From assembly GCA_964580995.1 (NCBI GenBank), contig CAZOMV010000013.1, positions 4,352-68,351 on the forward strand: a DNA stretch of 64,000 nt, read 5' to 3'. The translations under genes were made by a program, and so were the position numbers. The notes below the pieces were generated by a model, which was given only the letters and a program-made list of their open reading frames with translations, was not told where the DNA came from and did no database searches. Position 1 is the stretch's first letter. Every line of letters starts with the position of its first letter. The DNA is from JAKJEP01 sp964580995 (GTDB taxonomy: Bacteria; Planctomycetota; Phycisphaerae; Sedimentisphaerales; SM23-30). This document shows, in pieces, positions 27,520 to 36,772 of this stretch.

Positions 27520-28584
27520 ATGAACCTCGTTTCATTTCGCGGTAGAAGGTTTCTGTTTGTCTATCTAATTGGTTGTATCGCTCTGTCAGTCGGAAATGGC
27601 TGCCAGTCGAAGAAGGTTTCCTCCACCGAAGAGATTATCGAGTTCAAGAAGGCCGGCCCTTTGCGGCCCCAAGTGGACATGGAACGGGTGGTCAAAAGCC
27701 ACCCGCCTATCGATTCCTATCGGGTGGTTGCCGGTGATATACTGGAACTCTTTATGCCTGCCGTACTGCAGGCCAGTGAACTGACAGCGGTGGAGAATTC
27801 GGAAAAGACGCAAGGCTATCTGTGCCGGGTTAGTAAGGAGGGAACCATTAATCTGCCGATTGTCGGGCCCCAGCCGGTGGGGGGAAAGGATCTATCTCAG
27901 ATTGAATCTGAAATTGCTCAATTATACTATCCCAAATATGTAGTATCTCTCCCTTCTGTGGTAATCCGAATCAACGAATATCAGACGCAAACGGTCTCGA
28001 TTGTAGGGGCAGTGAAGAATCCGGGCCTCTATCCTTTGCGGACTGATGAAATGTCATTGGTAACACTATTAATGAAAGCCGGCGGGGTCGTCGATGAGGG
28101 TGCCAAGGTGATTCGGATCCGCCATGCTGGGGATACCGAGGAGACCGAGCCGGTGGTCCTGCCGGTTAAACAATTAGATATACCTTTTGTAGATGTATCT
28201 TTGGCGGCGGGTGATATGCTGGAAGTGGAACAACTGGATCCGCAAATCTTTGCCGTAATTGGCCTGGTGAATAAACCGGGTGCCTATCCCATTGCCCCGG
28301 GAGCCCAGTACAATCTGATGCAGGCCCTGGCGATTGCTGGGGGGGTGAATGAGATTGCCGATCCCGAGTATGTACGAGTCTATCGTCAGACCGCCGACGG
28401 CGAGATTGTAGATGCCACCTTCCATACCAAAGGTAAGGGGCTAACCGATGCCGCCCGCATTCAGGTTAATCCCGGTGATGTCATCTCTGCGGAGCATAAT
28501 GCCCGTACCGATATCCGTATGCTCATGGCCCAGATGTTCCGGGTTTATTTCAATATTGGTGGCAATGTCTCGTTGTGGGATTAA
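27520..28584 (+). CDS. Wza-like polysaccharide export protein
   Basis: 354 residues from an ATG with AAGGAGG nearby. An N-terminal signal (FVYLIGCIALSVGNGCQS) may be lipoprotein-like, although the box VGNGC is not canonical. A Poly_export domain begins at SYRVVAGDILELFMP (about 65) and continues through GTINLPIVGP. Two SLBB-type regions follow (VSIVGAVKNPGLYPL and FAVIGLVNKPGAYPI). Such proteins form the outer-membrane channel through which Wzx/Wzy polysaccharides leave the cell. It is the first gene of the locus, 29 bp ahead of the Wzc-like gene. Confidence 0.9.
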   Translation: MNLVSFRGRRFLFVYLIGCIALSVGNGCQSKKVSSTEEIIEFKKAGPLRPQVDMERVVKSHPPIDSYRVVAGDILELFMPAVLQASELTAVENSEKTQGYLCRVSKEGTINLPIVGPQPVGGKDLSQIESEIAQLYYPKYVVSLPSVVIRINEYQTQTVSIVGAVKNPGLYPLRTDEMSLVTLLMKAGGVVDEGAKVIRIRHAGDTEETEPVVLPVKQLDIPFVDVSLAAGDMLEVEQLDPQIFAVIGLVNKPGAYPIAPGAQYNLMQALAIAGGVNEIADPEYVRVYRQTADGEIVDATFHTKGKGLTDAARIQVNPGDVISAEHNARTDIRMLMAQMFRVYFNIGGNVSLWD

Positions 28585-28613
28585 TCGCTTGGTAGCTTGT
28601 TAGGAAGTTAAAA

Positions 28614-30869
28614 ATGACCCGATTAGAAAGAGAAAAATTAATGCCCGAACCCGCTGCCGCCTTGGAAGCGGTCCCCCAGGAACGGTTGCCGCAGGAAAGC
28701 TTGCTGCAGATTGTCGGACGGCGGTATAAGGTAATCCTGGCAGTGGTGATCCTGAGCCTGATAGCCGGTCTGATCTATCTAAGTAAGGCCACTCCGATCT
28801 TTGTCAGTACCTCCCGACTGTACGTCGAGCAGAGCGGCCCTAAGATTATTTCTGAGCAGGAAGGTCTGATGACCCAGTCCAAAAATTACCTCTATACCCA
28901 ATGCGAGCTGCTCACCTCCACTTCCATCCTCTCCAGTATCCTGGAAAAACCAGAGATCACGCGGTTGAAAACCTTTGAAAATGTGGATAACCGACTGGGT
29001 TTTCTGAAGACAAAAATCGAGGCAACCGTCGGTAAAAAGGACGATATTATTAATGTATCCCTGGCATCTCCTTATCCGCAGGAAGCGGCTCAAATCGTGA
29101 ATGAACTGGTCGATGCCTATATTACCTACCATGCCACCACCAAACGCAGTACCGCCGCCGAGGTTCTGCGGATCCTGCAGAAGGAAAAAGATAAACGGGA
29201 CCAGGAATTAGCGGCTAAATACCAGCAGGTTCTCGATTTCACCAAGGAAAACAGTGCTCTGGCTCTGGAAGATGAAAAAGGCAATATCGCCCTGCAGGGC
29301 TTGGCACAATTGCAGGATAACTTGTCCACCGCCCGGATCGAAACCATCAATGCCAAGGCGGCTTTTGAGACCACAAAGCTCTTGATGGGAGATCCGAACC
29401 TCATACAGCCCAGGGTACAGTTCCAGACGGTGGGGAATATGTATCTGGCACCCGATCCACAGGAAAATCAGTTGCGGATGCAGATCCAGCAACTGGAGTC
29501 GCGGTTACAGAGCCTGCGGGGGACAATCACTGACGACCATCCGGGTATGCGTATGCTGGAAGACAAGATCGCCCTGCTCTCCCGGCAACTGACCGATCGG
29601 GAAAAGCAGAGTATTCAGGCTTATCTGGAGGTCATCAGCCAGAATTGTCAGTCGGCCCAGCAGCGGGAACTCGAACTGCAAAAATCCTACGATCAACAAT
29701 ATACGGAGGCTATGGAGCTAAATACCAAGGCTACGCAATATACCATTTTGCAGTCGGAACTGCGTCGGATCGAGAACCTCTGCGATATCATCGACAACCG
29801 CATCAAGGAACTGAATGTCACCGAAGATGTCGGTGCCCTGAATATTACTATATTGGAAGTGGCCCGGCCCGCCATAAAACCAGCCAAACCCCAGAAAAGC
29901 CGGATCATGGCCATGGCCCTGGTACTGGGTCTGATGCTGGGGGTGGGTGGGGCGCTGCTGCTGGATTGGAAAGATCAGCGGATGCACTCTACGGATGAAA
30001 TAGCCAGTCTGCTGGGAATTCCGGTCCTGGGTACGATCCCTTCTATCCGGGGCAAAGAAACCGCGGCCACCCGCGGCCAGTATGTCAGCCAGAAACCAAC
30101 CTCCCCCATTACCGAAGCCTACAAGACCGTACGTACGGCGGTATACTTCGGAGTGCCGGGTGGTGAGGCCAAAACCTTGTTGATTACCTCACCGGTACCA
30201 GGCGACGGCAAAACCACGCTGGTGAGTAACCTGGCGATCGCCATGGCCCAGGCCGGCCAGCGTACTTTGATCGTGGACGCGGATTTCCGTAAACCAAGGC
30301 AGCATACTATTTTTGGTCTTTCCCAGGAACCGGGCTTGTCGAATGTACTGGCCGGCCAGATTCCGTCGCAGGAAGGAATCCGTCCCACAGGCGTAGAGCA
30401 TCTGGATATTCTCTGTTGCGGGCCGGTTCCTGTCAATCCTTCCGAACTACTCAACAGCCGCACCTTCCTGCAATTGATCCAGAAACTCAGCGGAGAATAC
30501 GACCGGGTCTTGTTCGACTCCCCGCCGGTCATGCCCGTAGCGGATGCCCGCATCCTCGGAGCTATTTGCGATATAACCCTATTGGTGCTGCGGGCGGAAA
30601 AATCCACCCGTAAGGCTAGTGAGCAGGCGCTGGAAGGGCTTCGGAGTGTTGGTTCCAAAGTTCTGGGGGTGATAGTCAATGATGTACATTCCCATAAGGG
30701 CCGTTATGGATACTACAGCGGCTATGGCCATTACGGGTATGGATATGGGTATGGATATGGACATCGTTCCCATCAGCATACCGACCAGGGACCTGCGAAT
30801 GATTTAAAACCCAAAGTAACTGCCCAGTTGGATCAAGAGCATCACACCATGAAAGGCGCGAATCTGTGA
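28614..30869 (+). CDS. Wzc-like polysaccharide co-polymerase with BY-kinase domain
   Basis: 751 residues. TM1 lies at about 39-57 and TM2 at about 431-450, bracketing a long periplasmic Wzz region with coiled coil (about 180-400). The cytoplasmic C-terminus has the bacterial tyrosine kinase motifs Walker A SPVPGDGKTT (526-535), Walker A' LIVDADFRKP (552-561) and Walker B VLFDSPP (632-638). A Tyr/Gly-rich autophosphorylation tail (about 698-716) has many alternating YG residues. It controls chain length and export together with Wza and is normally reset by a cognate phosphatase, here the next gene, whose GTG overlaps its stop. TAGGAAG precedes the start. Confidence 0.93.
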   Translation: MTRLEREKLMPEPAAALEAVPQERLPQESLLQIVGRRYKVILAVVILSLIAGLIYLSKATPIFVSTSRLYVEQSGPKIISEQEGLMTQSKNYLYTQCELLTSTSILSSILEKPEITRLKTFENVDNRLGFLKTKIEATVGKKDDIINVSLASPYPQEAAQIVNELVDAYITYHATTKRSTAAEVLRILQKEKDKRDQELAAKYQQVLDFTKENSALALEDEKGNIALQGLAQLQDNLSTARIETINAKAAFETTKLLMGDPNLIQPRVQFQTVGNMYLAPDPQENQLRMQIQQLESRLQSLRGTITDDHPGMRMLEDKIALLSRQLTDREKQSIQAYLEVISQNCQSAQQRELELQKSYDQQYTEAMELNTKATQYTILQSELRRIENLCDIIDNRIKELNVTEDVGALNITILEVARPAIKPAKPQKSRIMAMALVLGLMLGVGGALLLDWKDQRMHSTDEIASLLGIPVLGTIPSIRGKETAATRGQYVSQKPTSPITEAYKTVRTAVYFGVPGGEAKTLLITSPVPGDGKTTLVSNLAIAMAQAGQRTLIVDADFRKPRQHTIFGLSQEPGLSNVLAGQIPSQEGIRPTGVEHLDILCCGPVPVNPSELLNSRTFLQLIQKLSGEYDRVLFDSPPVMPVADARILGAICDITLLVLRAEKSTRKASEQALEGLRSVGSKVLGVIVNDVHSHKGRYGYYSGYGHYGYGYGYGYGHRSHQHTDQGPANDLKPKVTAQLDQEHHTMKGANL

Positions 30870-31699
30870 AGTTCTTTTCTCGAAATAAAATGGATCAGTC
30901 ACCCGGATCGCTGCGGCTACCCGCCGTACCGCCGTTGGTCGATATCCACTGCCATTGTCTGCCGGGCCTGGATGATGGCCCGCCGAACCTGGAACAGGCG
31001 CTGGCCCTGTGCCGGGCTTTGGTAGCCGATGGGGTTTCCGTGGTGGTCGCCACCCCGCATCAATTGGGCCCCTTCGAGAGCTGTTATTCAGCGGAGGAGA
31101 TCCGTCAGGGGGTTTTGCTGCTGAATGCGGAATTGTCACGTCGAAAAATCCTACTCCAGGTCTTGCCGGGGGCAGATGTACGAGTGGATGAACGGATCCC
31201 AGCCTTATTACGTACTGGCCAGATCCTGACTCTGGCCGATCAGGGAAGATATTTACTCCTGGAGCAGCCGCACAATGTTATAATTCCGTTGGAGAACTTG
31301 CTGGAGGAACTTTTCGCAAAATCGTTAACCGTCATTCTCACTCATCCGGAGCGGCATGAGCATCTGGTCCGGTACCCTTACCTCCTGAAGCCCTGGCTGG
31401 AAAAGGGCCTGCTGCTGCAGATCACCGCCGCCAGTTTATTGGGAGATTGTGGCGCCTGGGCCGAGGCGGCTGCCTGGCATTTTCTGGAAACCAATCCCAC
31501 TGCCCTGGTGGCCAGTGATGCCCATAATATCGAACATCGCCCGCCCCGCCTGACCGATGCCTGGCGGGCCATCGCCCGGCGGCTGGGGGAACCGGCCGCC
31601 CAGCGGCACTGCGTGGAAAATACCCGGCGGATACTGGCCCCCGCCCCCGAAAATATGAACCAGGAAAATCACCAGAACGTGGAGGTAATGAATGGATAG
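30866..31699 (+). CDS. PHP-family tyrosine-protein phosphatase (CpsB/YwqE-like)
   Basis: 277 residues from a GTG that overlaps the Wzc stop; an ATG at 30890 is an alternative. The PHP metal-binding motifs are present: DIHCHCLPGLDDG (about 26-38), VATPH, THPERHEHL and the late SDAHN. Enzymes of this family dephosphorylate the tyrosine tail of BY-kinases, which fits its position directly after the Wzc-like kinase. It ends 8 bp inside the next gene, so the three are translationally coupled. Confidence 0.9.
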   Translation: MKFFSRNKMDQSPGSLRLPAVPPLVDIHCHCLPGLDDGPPNLEQALALCRALVADGVSVVVATPHQLGPFESCYSAEEIRQGVLLLNAELSRRKILLQVLPGADVRVDERIPALLRTGQILTLADQGRYLLLEQPHNVIIPLENLLEELFAKSLTVILTHPERHEHLVRYPYLLKPWLEKGLLLQITAASLLGDCGAWAEAAAWHFLETNPTALVASDAHNIEHRPPRLTDAWRAIARRLGEPAAQRHCVENTRRILAPAPENMNQENHQNVEVMNG

Positions 31700-34286
31700 G
31701 CAAACTGAACTGCCAATATTCGATACCTTACCACCGACCAACCCGACCAACCCGACCAACTGGTTTGACCGAATGATTGAGGGATTGCTGATCATCCAAC
31801 TGCTTTTCATGCCGCTGGCCTTCGGAGTAGTAGAGGCCTGGAGTGAACAGGTAATTATTGCCCTGACCGGTATCATGGCCCTGGTATTTGCCGCCAAACT
31901 GGTCTGGGACCCCCAAACCAGCTTGGTCTGGAGTTGGCTGTACCTGCCCATCGCCCTGTTTATCCTGCTGGCAGTCATCCAGCTATACCCCCTGCCGGCC
32001 GGCTGGGTGGAGATTCTTTCCCCGCAGACGGCGGCCACGAAAAGCCGGTTATTGTCCGACTTGCCGGATGGGGCGCAATGGTTGCAGCGGCTGACCCTGA
32101 GTTTCTATCCGCGGGCGACCGGCCATGATCTCAGACTGATTCTGGTAGTTTCTGCCATTTTTATCCTGGTGGTAAATATCTATCGGCAGCCGGAACAGAT
32201 AAAGCGGCTGCTGACCGCCATTACCCTGATTGCCGGGGGGATCGCCCTGCTGGCCCTGGCCCAAAACCTGTTCGGTAATGGGAAAATCTACTGGGTGGTA
32301 CCCGCCTATGACAAGGCCTTTTCCGGCACTTTCATCAATCACAGCCATTACGGCCAGTTCATTAACCTATCCCTGGGCGCAGCCCTGGGCCTGTTACTGG
32401 TAAAATTGCACGAAATCTTCCAGGGCCGGGAAGTAAACCCCCTGACGATAGCCACCCGGTTGAACGATCCGCAGCTGCATCTGGTGTGGTGCTGCGTAGC
32501 CGTGATTATCCTGGGGGCCGCCAGTATGTTTGTCTCCCTGACCCGCGGCGGCATGGTCGCCATGCTGATCGCCGGCGGCTTTACAGCGGTAGTTCTGGCC
32601 TTCAAACGCAGCCTGCAGGGCCGCGGCTGGATTATCGCCACGATGGCACTGCTCTCCTTTATCTGTGTGCTCTATATCGGCTTCGATGCCGTTTATAATC
32701 GACTGGCCACCCTCCGCGACCTGCACGAGGCTGAAGGGGGCCGCTGGCAGATTGTTCAAAATATCGCCGTCGCTTGGACGAAGTTCCCGCTGGCCGGTAC
32801 CGGATTGGGTACTCACGATGTGGTCTATCCCATGTTCGACCGCGCTACCATTTCCAGCCTCGCCTCCCATGCGGAAAACGAATATGCCCAGGTCGCTGAA
32901 GAGATGGGGATTTGGGGACTAATCATGGTAATACTCTTTGCCACCGGCATCTGGCACAGTTACTTGCGTATCGTTCGCAGCGTCCGGCTGCCGATCCGCT
33001 CGGCCGCCTTCGGACTGGGCTTCGGCCTACTGGCGATCATGATCCACAGCCTCAGCGATTTCGGGCAGCATCTGCCAGCCAACGCCTGTCTGACGGCAAT
33101 TTCCTGCGGTCTGCTGGTGGTCCTGGCCCAAATGGCAGAGAATCCCGGTGATTCCGGCAGCAACCCGACCAACCCAACAATCCCAACAATCCCAACAATC
33201 CCGACCAACCCGACCGCTAATCCCAGCCTGCTGCCGCGCCGTCGGTCGCATCGCCATGGCCTGTGGGTACCGGTATTGATTGCGGTGGCATTCATAGTAG
33301 GCTGGGCCTTTCTGGAGGCCAACGCCGCCCGCTGTGCAGAAGGTCAATGGCAAAAAACACTCCGGCAAGAAAAAGATATGATCGAAAAAGACTGGCTCGG
33401 CAGTAACGAGGATTATACGGAATTGTTAAGTTCGGCCCAGACAGCCAGCCTATATGACCCGGCTAATATTCAATATCGTCACTGGCTCAATGTCTATCGC
33501 TGGCGGTCGATCAGCCGGGTCACCGATCCCAATACCGGTATGCTGGTACTAACCCCCCAGACTCTGGAATTTACCGATCAGATCGTCAATGAACTGCACC
33601 AGGCCCGGCCCCTCTGTCCCACCTTCGGACCTACCTACTGCGTGGCCGGCCAGTTGGAATATTTCATCCTGGAAAAACCGCAGCTCGGGGCCGAGCATAT
33701 CCGTACTGGCTTTCAGCTGGCCCCCTATGATGCCACCACCTGCTTTACCGCCGGGCTGCTGGATGCCCAGGAAGGTAAGTTGGATGACTCCATCGCCAAA
33801 TTTACCCGTGCGGTTGAGTTGGATGGCCAACTATTCCGCGCGGTTGTAGATGTCTATCTCTACCAGATCACTCGGCCTGACCTGGCGGTATCGCTGGCCG
33901 GCAATGACTATGGCCGGCTCGGTTACGTGGCCGGCCAACTGAGCCAGATGGATGAGAACCAGCAGATGGCCGGGCAGGCCCGCACGGAGATAACCCGCAT
34001 CCTGCAGGAAAAATGCGCCCAGCCGGACGCACCGGCCGGAGTTCTGGCGGCCCTGGGCTACCTGTGTCTCAAGGAAAAAGATTTTACCATGGCCGCCGAG
34101 TGTTTCCGGCGGGCTTTGGATCTGGAGTATAGCCAGGTGCAGTGGCGGCTGGCGATGGCCCAGACCCTGGTCGAACTGAACCAGATGGACGAGGCGATCC
34201 ACGAAGCACGGATCTGCCTGCGCTTGCGGCCGCAATTAACGGCCGCCAAAAAACTGATAGAAGAGCTGTCGGTGAAAGGCAACTAG
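31692..34286 (+). CDS. O-antigen ligase/polymerase-like membrane protein with C-terminal TPRs
   Basis: 864 residues. About a dozen membrane helices span residues 25-470, with the Wzy_C/O-antigen-ligase segment around FINHSHYGQFINLSLG and VSLTRGGMVAMLIAGG. One further helix (VPVLIAVAFIVGWAFL) is followed by a soluble TPR-like region (about 570-864). It could polymerise or ligate the glycan; a second candidate polymerase lies at 51016. Tandem Pro-Thr-Asn runs occur at the N-terminus (TNPTNPTNPTN) and in the linker before the TPR region (PTNPTIPTIPTIPTNPT), encoded by 9-bp repeats. The start overlaps the previous stop and is preceded by GGAGGT. Confidence 0.8.
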   Translation: MDRQTELPIFDTLPPTNPTNPTNWFDRMIEGLLIIQLLFMPLAFGVVEAWSEQVIIALTGIMALVFAAKLVWDPQTSLVWSWLYLPIALFILLAVIQLYPLPAGWVEILSPQTAATKSRLLSDLPDGAQWLQRLTLSFYPRATGHDLRLILVVSAIFILVVNIYRQPEQIKRLLTAITLIAGGIALLALAQNLFGNGKIYWVVPAYDKAFSGTFINHSHYGQFINLSLGAALGLLLVKLHEIFQGREVNPLTIATRLNDPQLHLVWCCVAVIILGAASMFVSLTRGGMVAMLIAGGFTAVVLAFKRSLQGRGWIIATMALLSFICVLYIGFDAVYNRLATLRDLHEAEGGRWQIVQNIAVAWTKFPLAGTGLGTHDVVYPMFDRATISSLASHAENEYAQVAEEMGIWGLIMVILFATGIWHSYLRIVRSVRLPIRSAAFGLGFGLLAIMIHSLSDFGQHLPANACLTAISCGLLVVLAQMAENPGDSGSNPTNPTIPTIPTIPTNPTANPSLLPRRRSHRHGLWVPVLIAVAFIVGWAFLEANAARCAEGQWQKTLRQEKDMIEKDWLGSNEDYTELLSSAQTASLYDPANIQYRHWLNVYRWRSISRVTDPNTGMLVLTPQTLEFTDQIVNELHQARPLCPTFGPTYCVAGQLEYFILEKPQLGAEHIRTGFQLAPYDATTCFTAGLLDAQEGKLDDSIAKFTRAVELDGQLFRAVVDVYLYQITRPDLAVSLAGNDYGRLGYVAGQLSQMDENQQMAGQARTEITRILQEKCAQPDAPAGVLAALGYLCLKEKDFTMAAECFRRALDLEYSQVQWRLAMAQTLVELNQMDEAIHEARICLRLRPQLTAAKKLIEELSVKGN

Positions 34287-34351
34287 AGCTAAGTCTCTCA
34301 CCACCGGCAGTCCAAAACCCAGTCGGTCAACCGACGGGGACGGAGTGCGCG

Positions 34352-34510
34352 CGGAGGTCCGAAAGAAATCAGAAAGTCAGACAGTCAGTGATCAGAAATA
34401 CACTATGAGAATCTGAATTCTGACAATCTGTAGTCTTAATTACCTCTGATCTCTGACAATCTGATACCTGAAATCTTAATTACTTCTGATTTCTGACAAT
34501 CTGACTTCTG
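34352..34510. repeat. Degenerate short repeats, TCTGA family, left of the four-helix gene
   Basis: The spacer is built of variants of ATCAGAAAGTCAGA on one side, switching to the complementary type TCTGAATTCTGACAATCTGA. AATCAGAAAGTCAGA occurs at 34367-34381 and again at 34903-34917, on the other side of the four-helix-bundle gene. Confidence 0.65.
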
Positions 34511-34523
34511 AACTCTACTCCCT

Positions 34524-34883
34524 ATGAAACCGTTTAGAGAATTACAAGTATGGCATAAGTCGCATGATTTAACTTTGCGTATCTATAAACTGACAGAATC
34601 TTTTCCCCAGCATGAATTATATGCTCTCACCAGTCAGTTAAGACGAGCCTGCTCTTCTATCCCAACGAACATTGCGGAAGGTTGCGGTCGAAATACTATC
34701 CCGGAGTTGGTTTGATTTCTTGAAATAGCCATGGGATCAACTAGTGAAGTCGAATACCTCTTGCTACTAACCCGTGACCTTCATTATCTTGACAACGATC
34801 AGTATGCATCAGCAAATGAATCTGTTGTTGAAATTAAGCGAATGCTGTCAACGTATATAAGGAAAACGAGAGAAAAGCAGTAA
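34524..34883 (+). pseudogene. Four-helix-bundle protein (23S rRNA intervening-sequence protein type) with in-frame TGA
   Basis: 119 codons match the small four-helix-bundle family: FRELQVWHKSHDLTLRIYKL, then SSIPTNIAEGCGR, then FLEIAMGSTSEVEYLLLL. A TGA at 34713-34715 interrupts the frame at a position where the family usually has arginine (ELxRFL), so one C-to-T change of CGA explains it. Everything downstream stays in frame to the TAA at 34881. Such genes are often scattered as small cassettes of unknown role. It is flanked by matching short repeats, unlike its polysaccharide neighbours. Confidence 0.8.
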
Positions 34884-34980
34884 TCCGAACTCGGAGATCA
34901 GTAATCAGAAAGTCAGAACTCAAACAATCTGACTTCTGAATTCTGACCTCTGATTTCTGAAATCTGAGATCTGTTCTCCC
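34884..34980. repeat. Degenerate short repeats, TCTGA family, right of the four-helix gene
   Basis: AATCAGAAAGTCAGA (34903-34917) is followed by about seven variants of TCTGA(C/T)TTCTGAATTCTGA up to the ATG of the next gene. This mirrors the block left of the four-helix gene. Confidence 0.65.
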
Positions 34981-36570
34981 ATGCAAACCTATTTATTTAT
35001 TTTTTGTGGTTCGCTGCTATTGTCGCTGGCCTTCACACCGCTGGTCATCTTCGTGGCTCGTGCCCTGAATATCTACGATGACCTGCACGCCCGCAAGATC
35101 CATGCCCAAGCCGTGCCGCGAATTGGCGGAGTAGCCATCTTTCTGGCCATGATGGCCCTGACCATCCCGGCCCTGCTGCTCAACAATACCATCGGCGTTG
35201 CCTTTCAGGCGATTCAATCCCAGGTGCTCGCCCTGCTGGCCGCCGGAATCCTGGTCTTTCTGATGGGCTTCGCAGACGATCTGTGCCGCCTGCGAGCCCG
35301 GACGAAATTCATCGTCCAGATTCTGGCCGCCCTGCTGGTCTGCGGGTACGGGATCCGGATCGAATCGATCCAGGTCGCCGATTGGTTTACCATCGAGTTC
35401 GGCCCGCTCTCCTGGCCGCTGACGGTCCTCTGGATCGTCGGGATCACCAACGCGGTGAACTTCATCGACGGGCTGGACGGCCTGGCCGCGGGTATCGCCA
35501 CTATTACCTGCGGGGTGATCGCCCTGCTGGCCGTACTGTCCGGCCAGGTAGTGATGGCGGTGCTGATGCTGGCCCTGCTGGGTAGTCTGATCGGCTTCCT
35601 GGCCTTTAATTTTAACCCCGCCCGCCTCTTCATGGGCGATAGCGGCAGTATGTTCCTGGGCTTCATGCTCGCCGCCGCCAGTGTGATGTGCGCCCACAAG
35701 GCCTCGACCCTGATCGGCCTGGCCCTGCCCTTCCTGGCCCTGGGGATCCCGATCTTCGATACCCTCTTCAGCATGCTGCGGCGGCTGTTGGAACGGCGGA
35801 GTATTTTTTCACCCGATCGCAGTCATATTCATCATCGACTGATCGATATGGGCCTGCAGCAGCGGCATGTGGTACTCTTCCTCTATACCGTTACCCTGCT
35901 GATCACTGCACTGGGGATGTTCATGATGTTGGCCCGCGATAGCGGCAAGGTGGTGGTCCTGATCTGCGTGACACTGCTGCTGGTCCTGGTCTTTCGGGTG
36001 ATCGGTGCCGTCCGGCTGCGTGAGACCCTGGTCCGCTTGAAAACCAACCTGAAACAGACCCGAAACCATAATCAGCAGCATCGCCAGTTCGAAGATGCCT
36101 TACTGCTGATGCGCAATGTTCATACCTTTGACCAATGGTGGCTGGCCGCCTGTGCCGCCGCCACGCAGCTCGATCTGACCTGGATCTCGATCTCGTTCCA
36201 GAGCCGCAGCGGTACCGACCGGACCCTGGTCTGGCGCAATCCCGACCAGCACCCCGACCAGAAACCCGACCAACATCCTGACCAGCAACATGACCTGAAG
36301 CTCGACCCCTTGGCGGACCTGCTCGGTATGGAACTGCCTGTCCGCCAGCGGCGGAGCGGCCCATCCCTGCGGCTGATGCTGGCGATACCGGCCAACGGGT
36401 CGCTGGAATTTGCCAGCCATCGCATGAAGCTCTTCGCCCGCCTGATCGATGAACACCCAATTGCCAGTTTAAAGGATATCGGTGGTCAGAGGGCAGAAGG
36501 CAGAATTGGAAAAAAAGTAGAATTGAGAATGCAAAATGCAGAAACAAGAAAATTAGAAGTGGAGAATTGA
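34981..36570 (+). CDS. WecA/MraY-type polyprenyl-phosphate sugar-1-phosphate transferase
   Basis: 529 residues. Eleven or so membrane helices fill residues 1-340 with the family signatures RKIHAQAVPRIGG, GFADDLCRLRARTK, NAVNFIDGLDGLAAG, ARLFMGDSGSMFLG and SPDRSHIHHRL. This enzyme starts the repeat unit by moving a sugar phosphate to the lipid carrier at the inner face of the membrane. A soluble tail (about 350-529) contains a DQHPDQKPDQHPDQ run. The last 30 residues (from GGQRAEGRIG) are encoded by the short-repeat DNA that fills the spacer, so the natural C-terminus may once have been shorter. No ribosome site of note precedes the ATG. Confidence 0.9.
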   Translation: MQTYLFIFCGSLLLSLAFTPLVIFVARALNIYDDLHARKIHAQAVPRIGGVAIFLAMMALTIPALLLNNTIGVAFQAIQSQVLALLAAGILVFLMGFADDLCRLRARTKFIVQILAALLVCGYGIRIESIQVADWFTIEFGPLSWPLTVLWIVGITNAVNFIDGLDGLAAGIATITCGVIALLAVLSGQVVMAVLMLALLGSLIGFLAFNFNPARLFMGDSGSMFLGFMLAAASVMCAHKASTLIGLALPFLALGIPIFDTLFSMLRRLLERRSIFSPDRSHIHHRLIDMGLQQRHVVLFLYTVTLLITALGMFMMLARDSGKVVVLICVTLLLVLVFRVIGAVRLRETLVRLKTNLKQTRNHNQQHRQFEDALLLMRNVHTFDQWWLAACAAATQLDLTWISISFQSRSGTDRTLVWRNPDQHPDQKPDQHPDQQHDLKLDPLADLLGMELPVRQRRSGPSLRLMLAIPANGSLEFASHRMKLFARLIDEHPIASLKDIGGQRAEGRIGKKVELRMQNAETRKLEVEN

Positions 36571-36772
36571 GAATTTAATTCTACATTCTATTTTCTGAGT
36601 TCTGATCTCGTATTTCTAATTCTGGATTGTCTGAAAAAGAATGTGATGAAATATTATCAAACTTTGATTTATGCTAACGATTATACGGACCACTTTGTGC
36701 TTGTCTTGATGTGCGAAATACTGCATAAGGCAAAGCTGTTCAGATCGATATTGCCTTCGGTGAAATATTGAC

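Noticed and set aside
31692..34286. Pro-Thr-Asn runs considered as a CRISPR-like or mobile repeat
   Set aside because: They are in-frame 9-bp tandem repeats without spacers.
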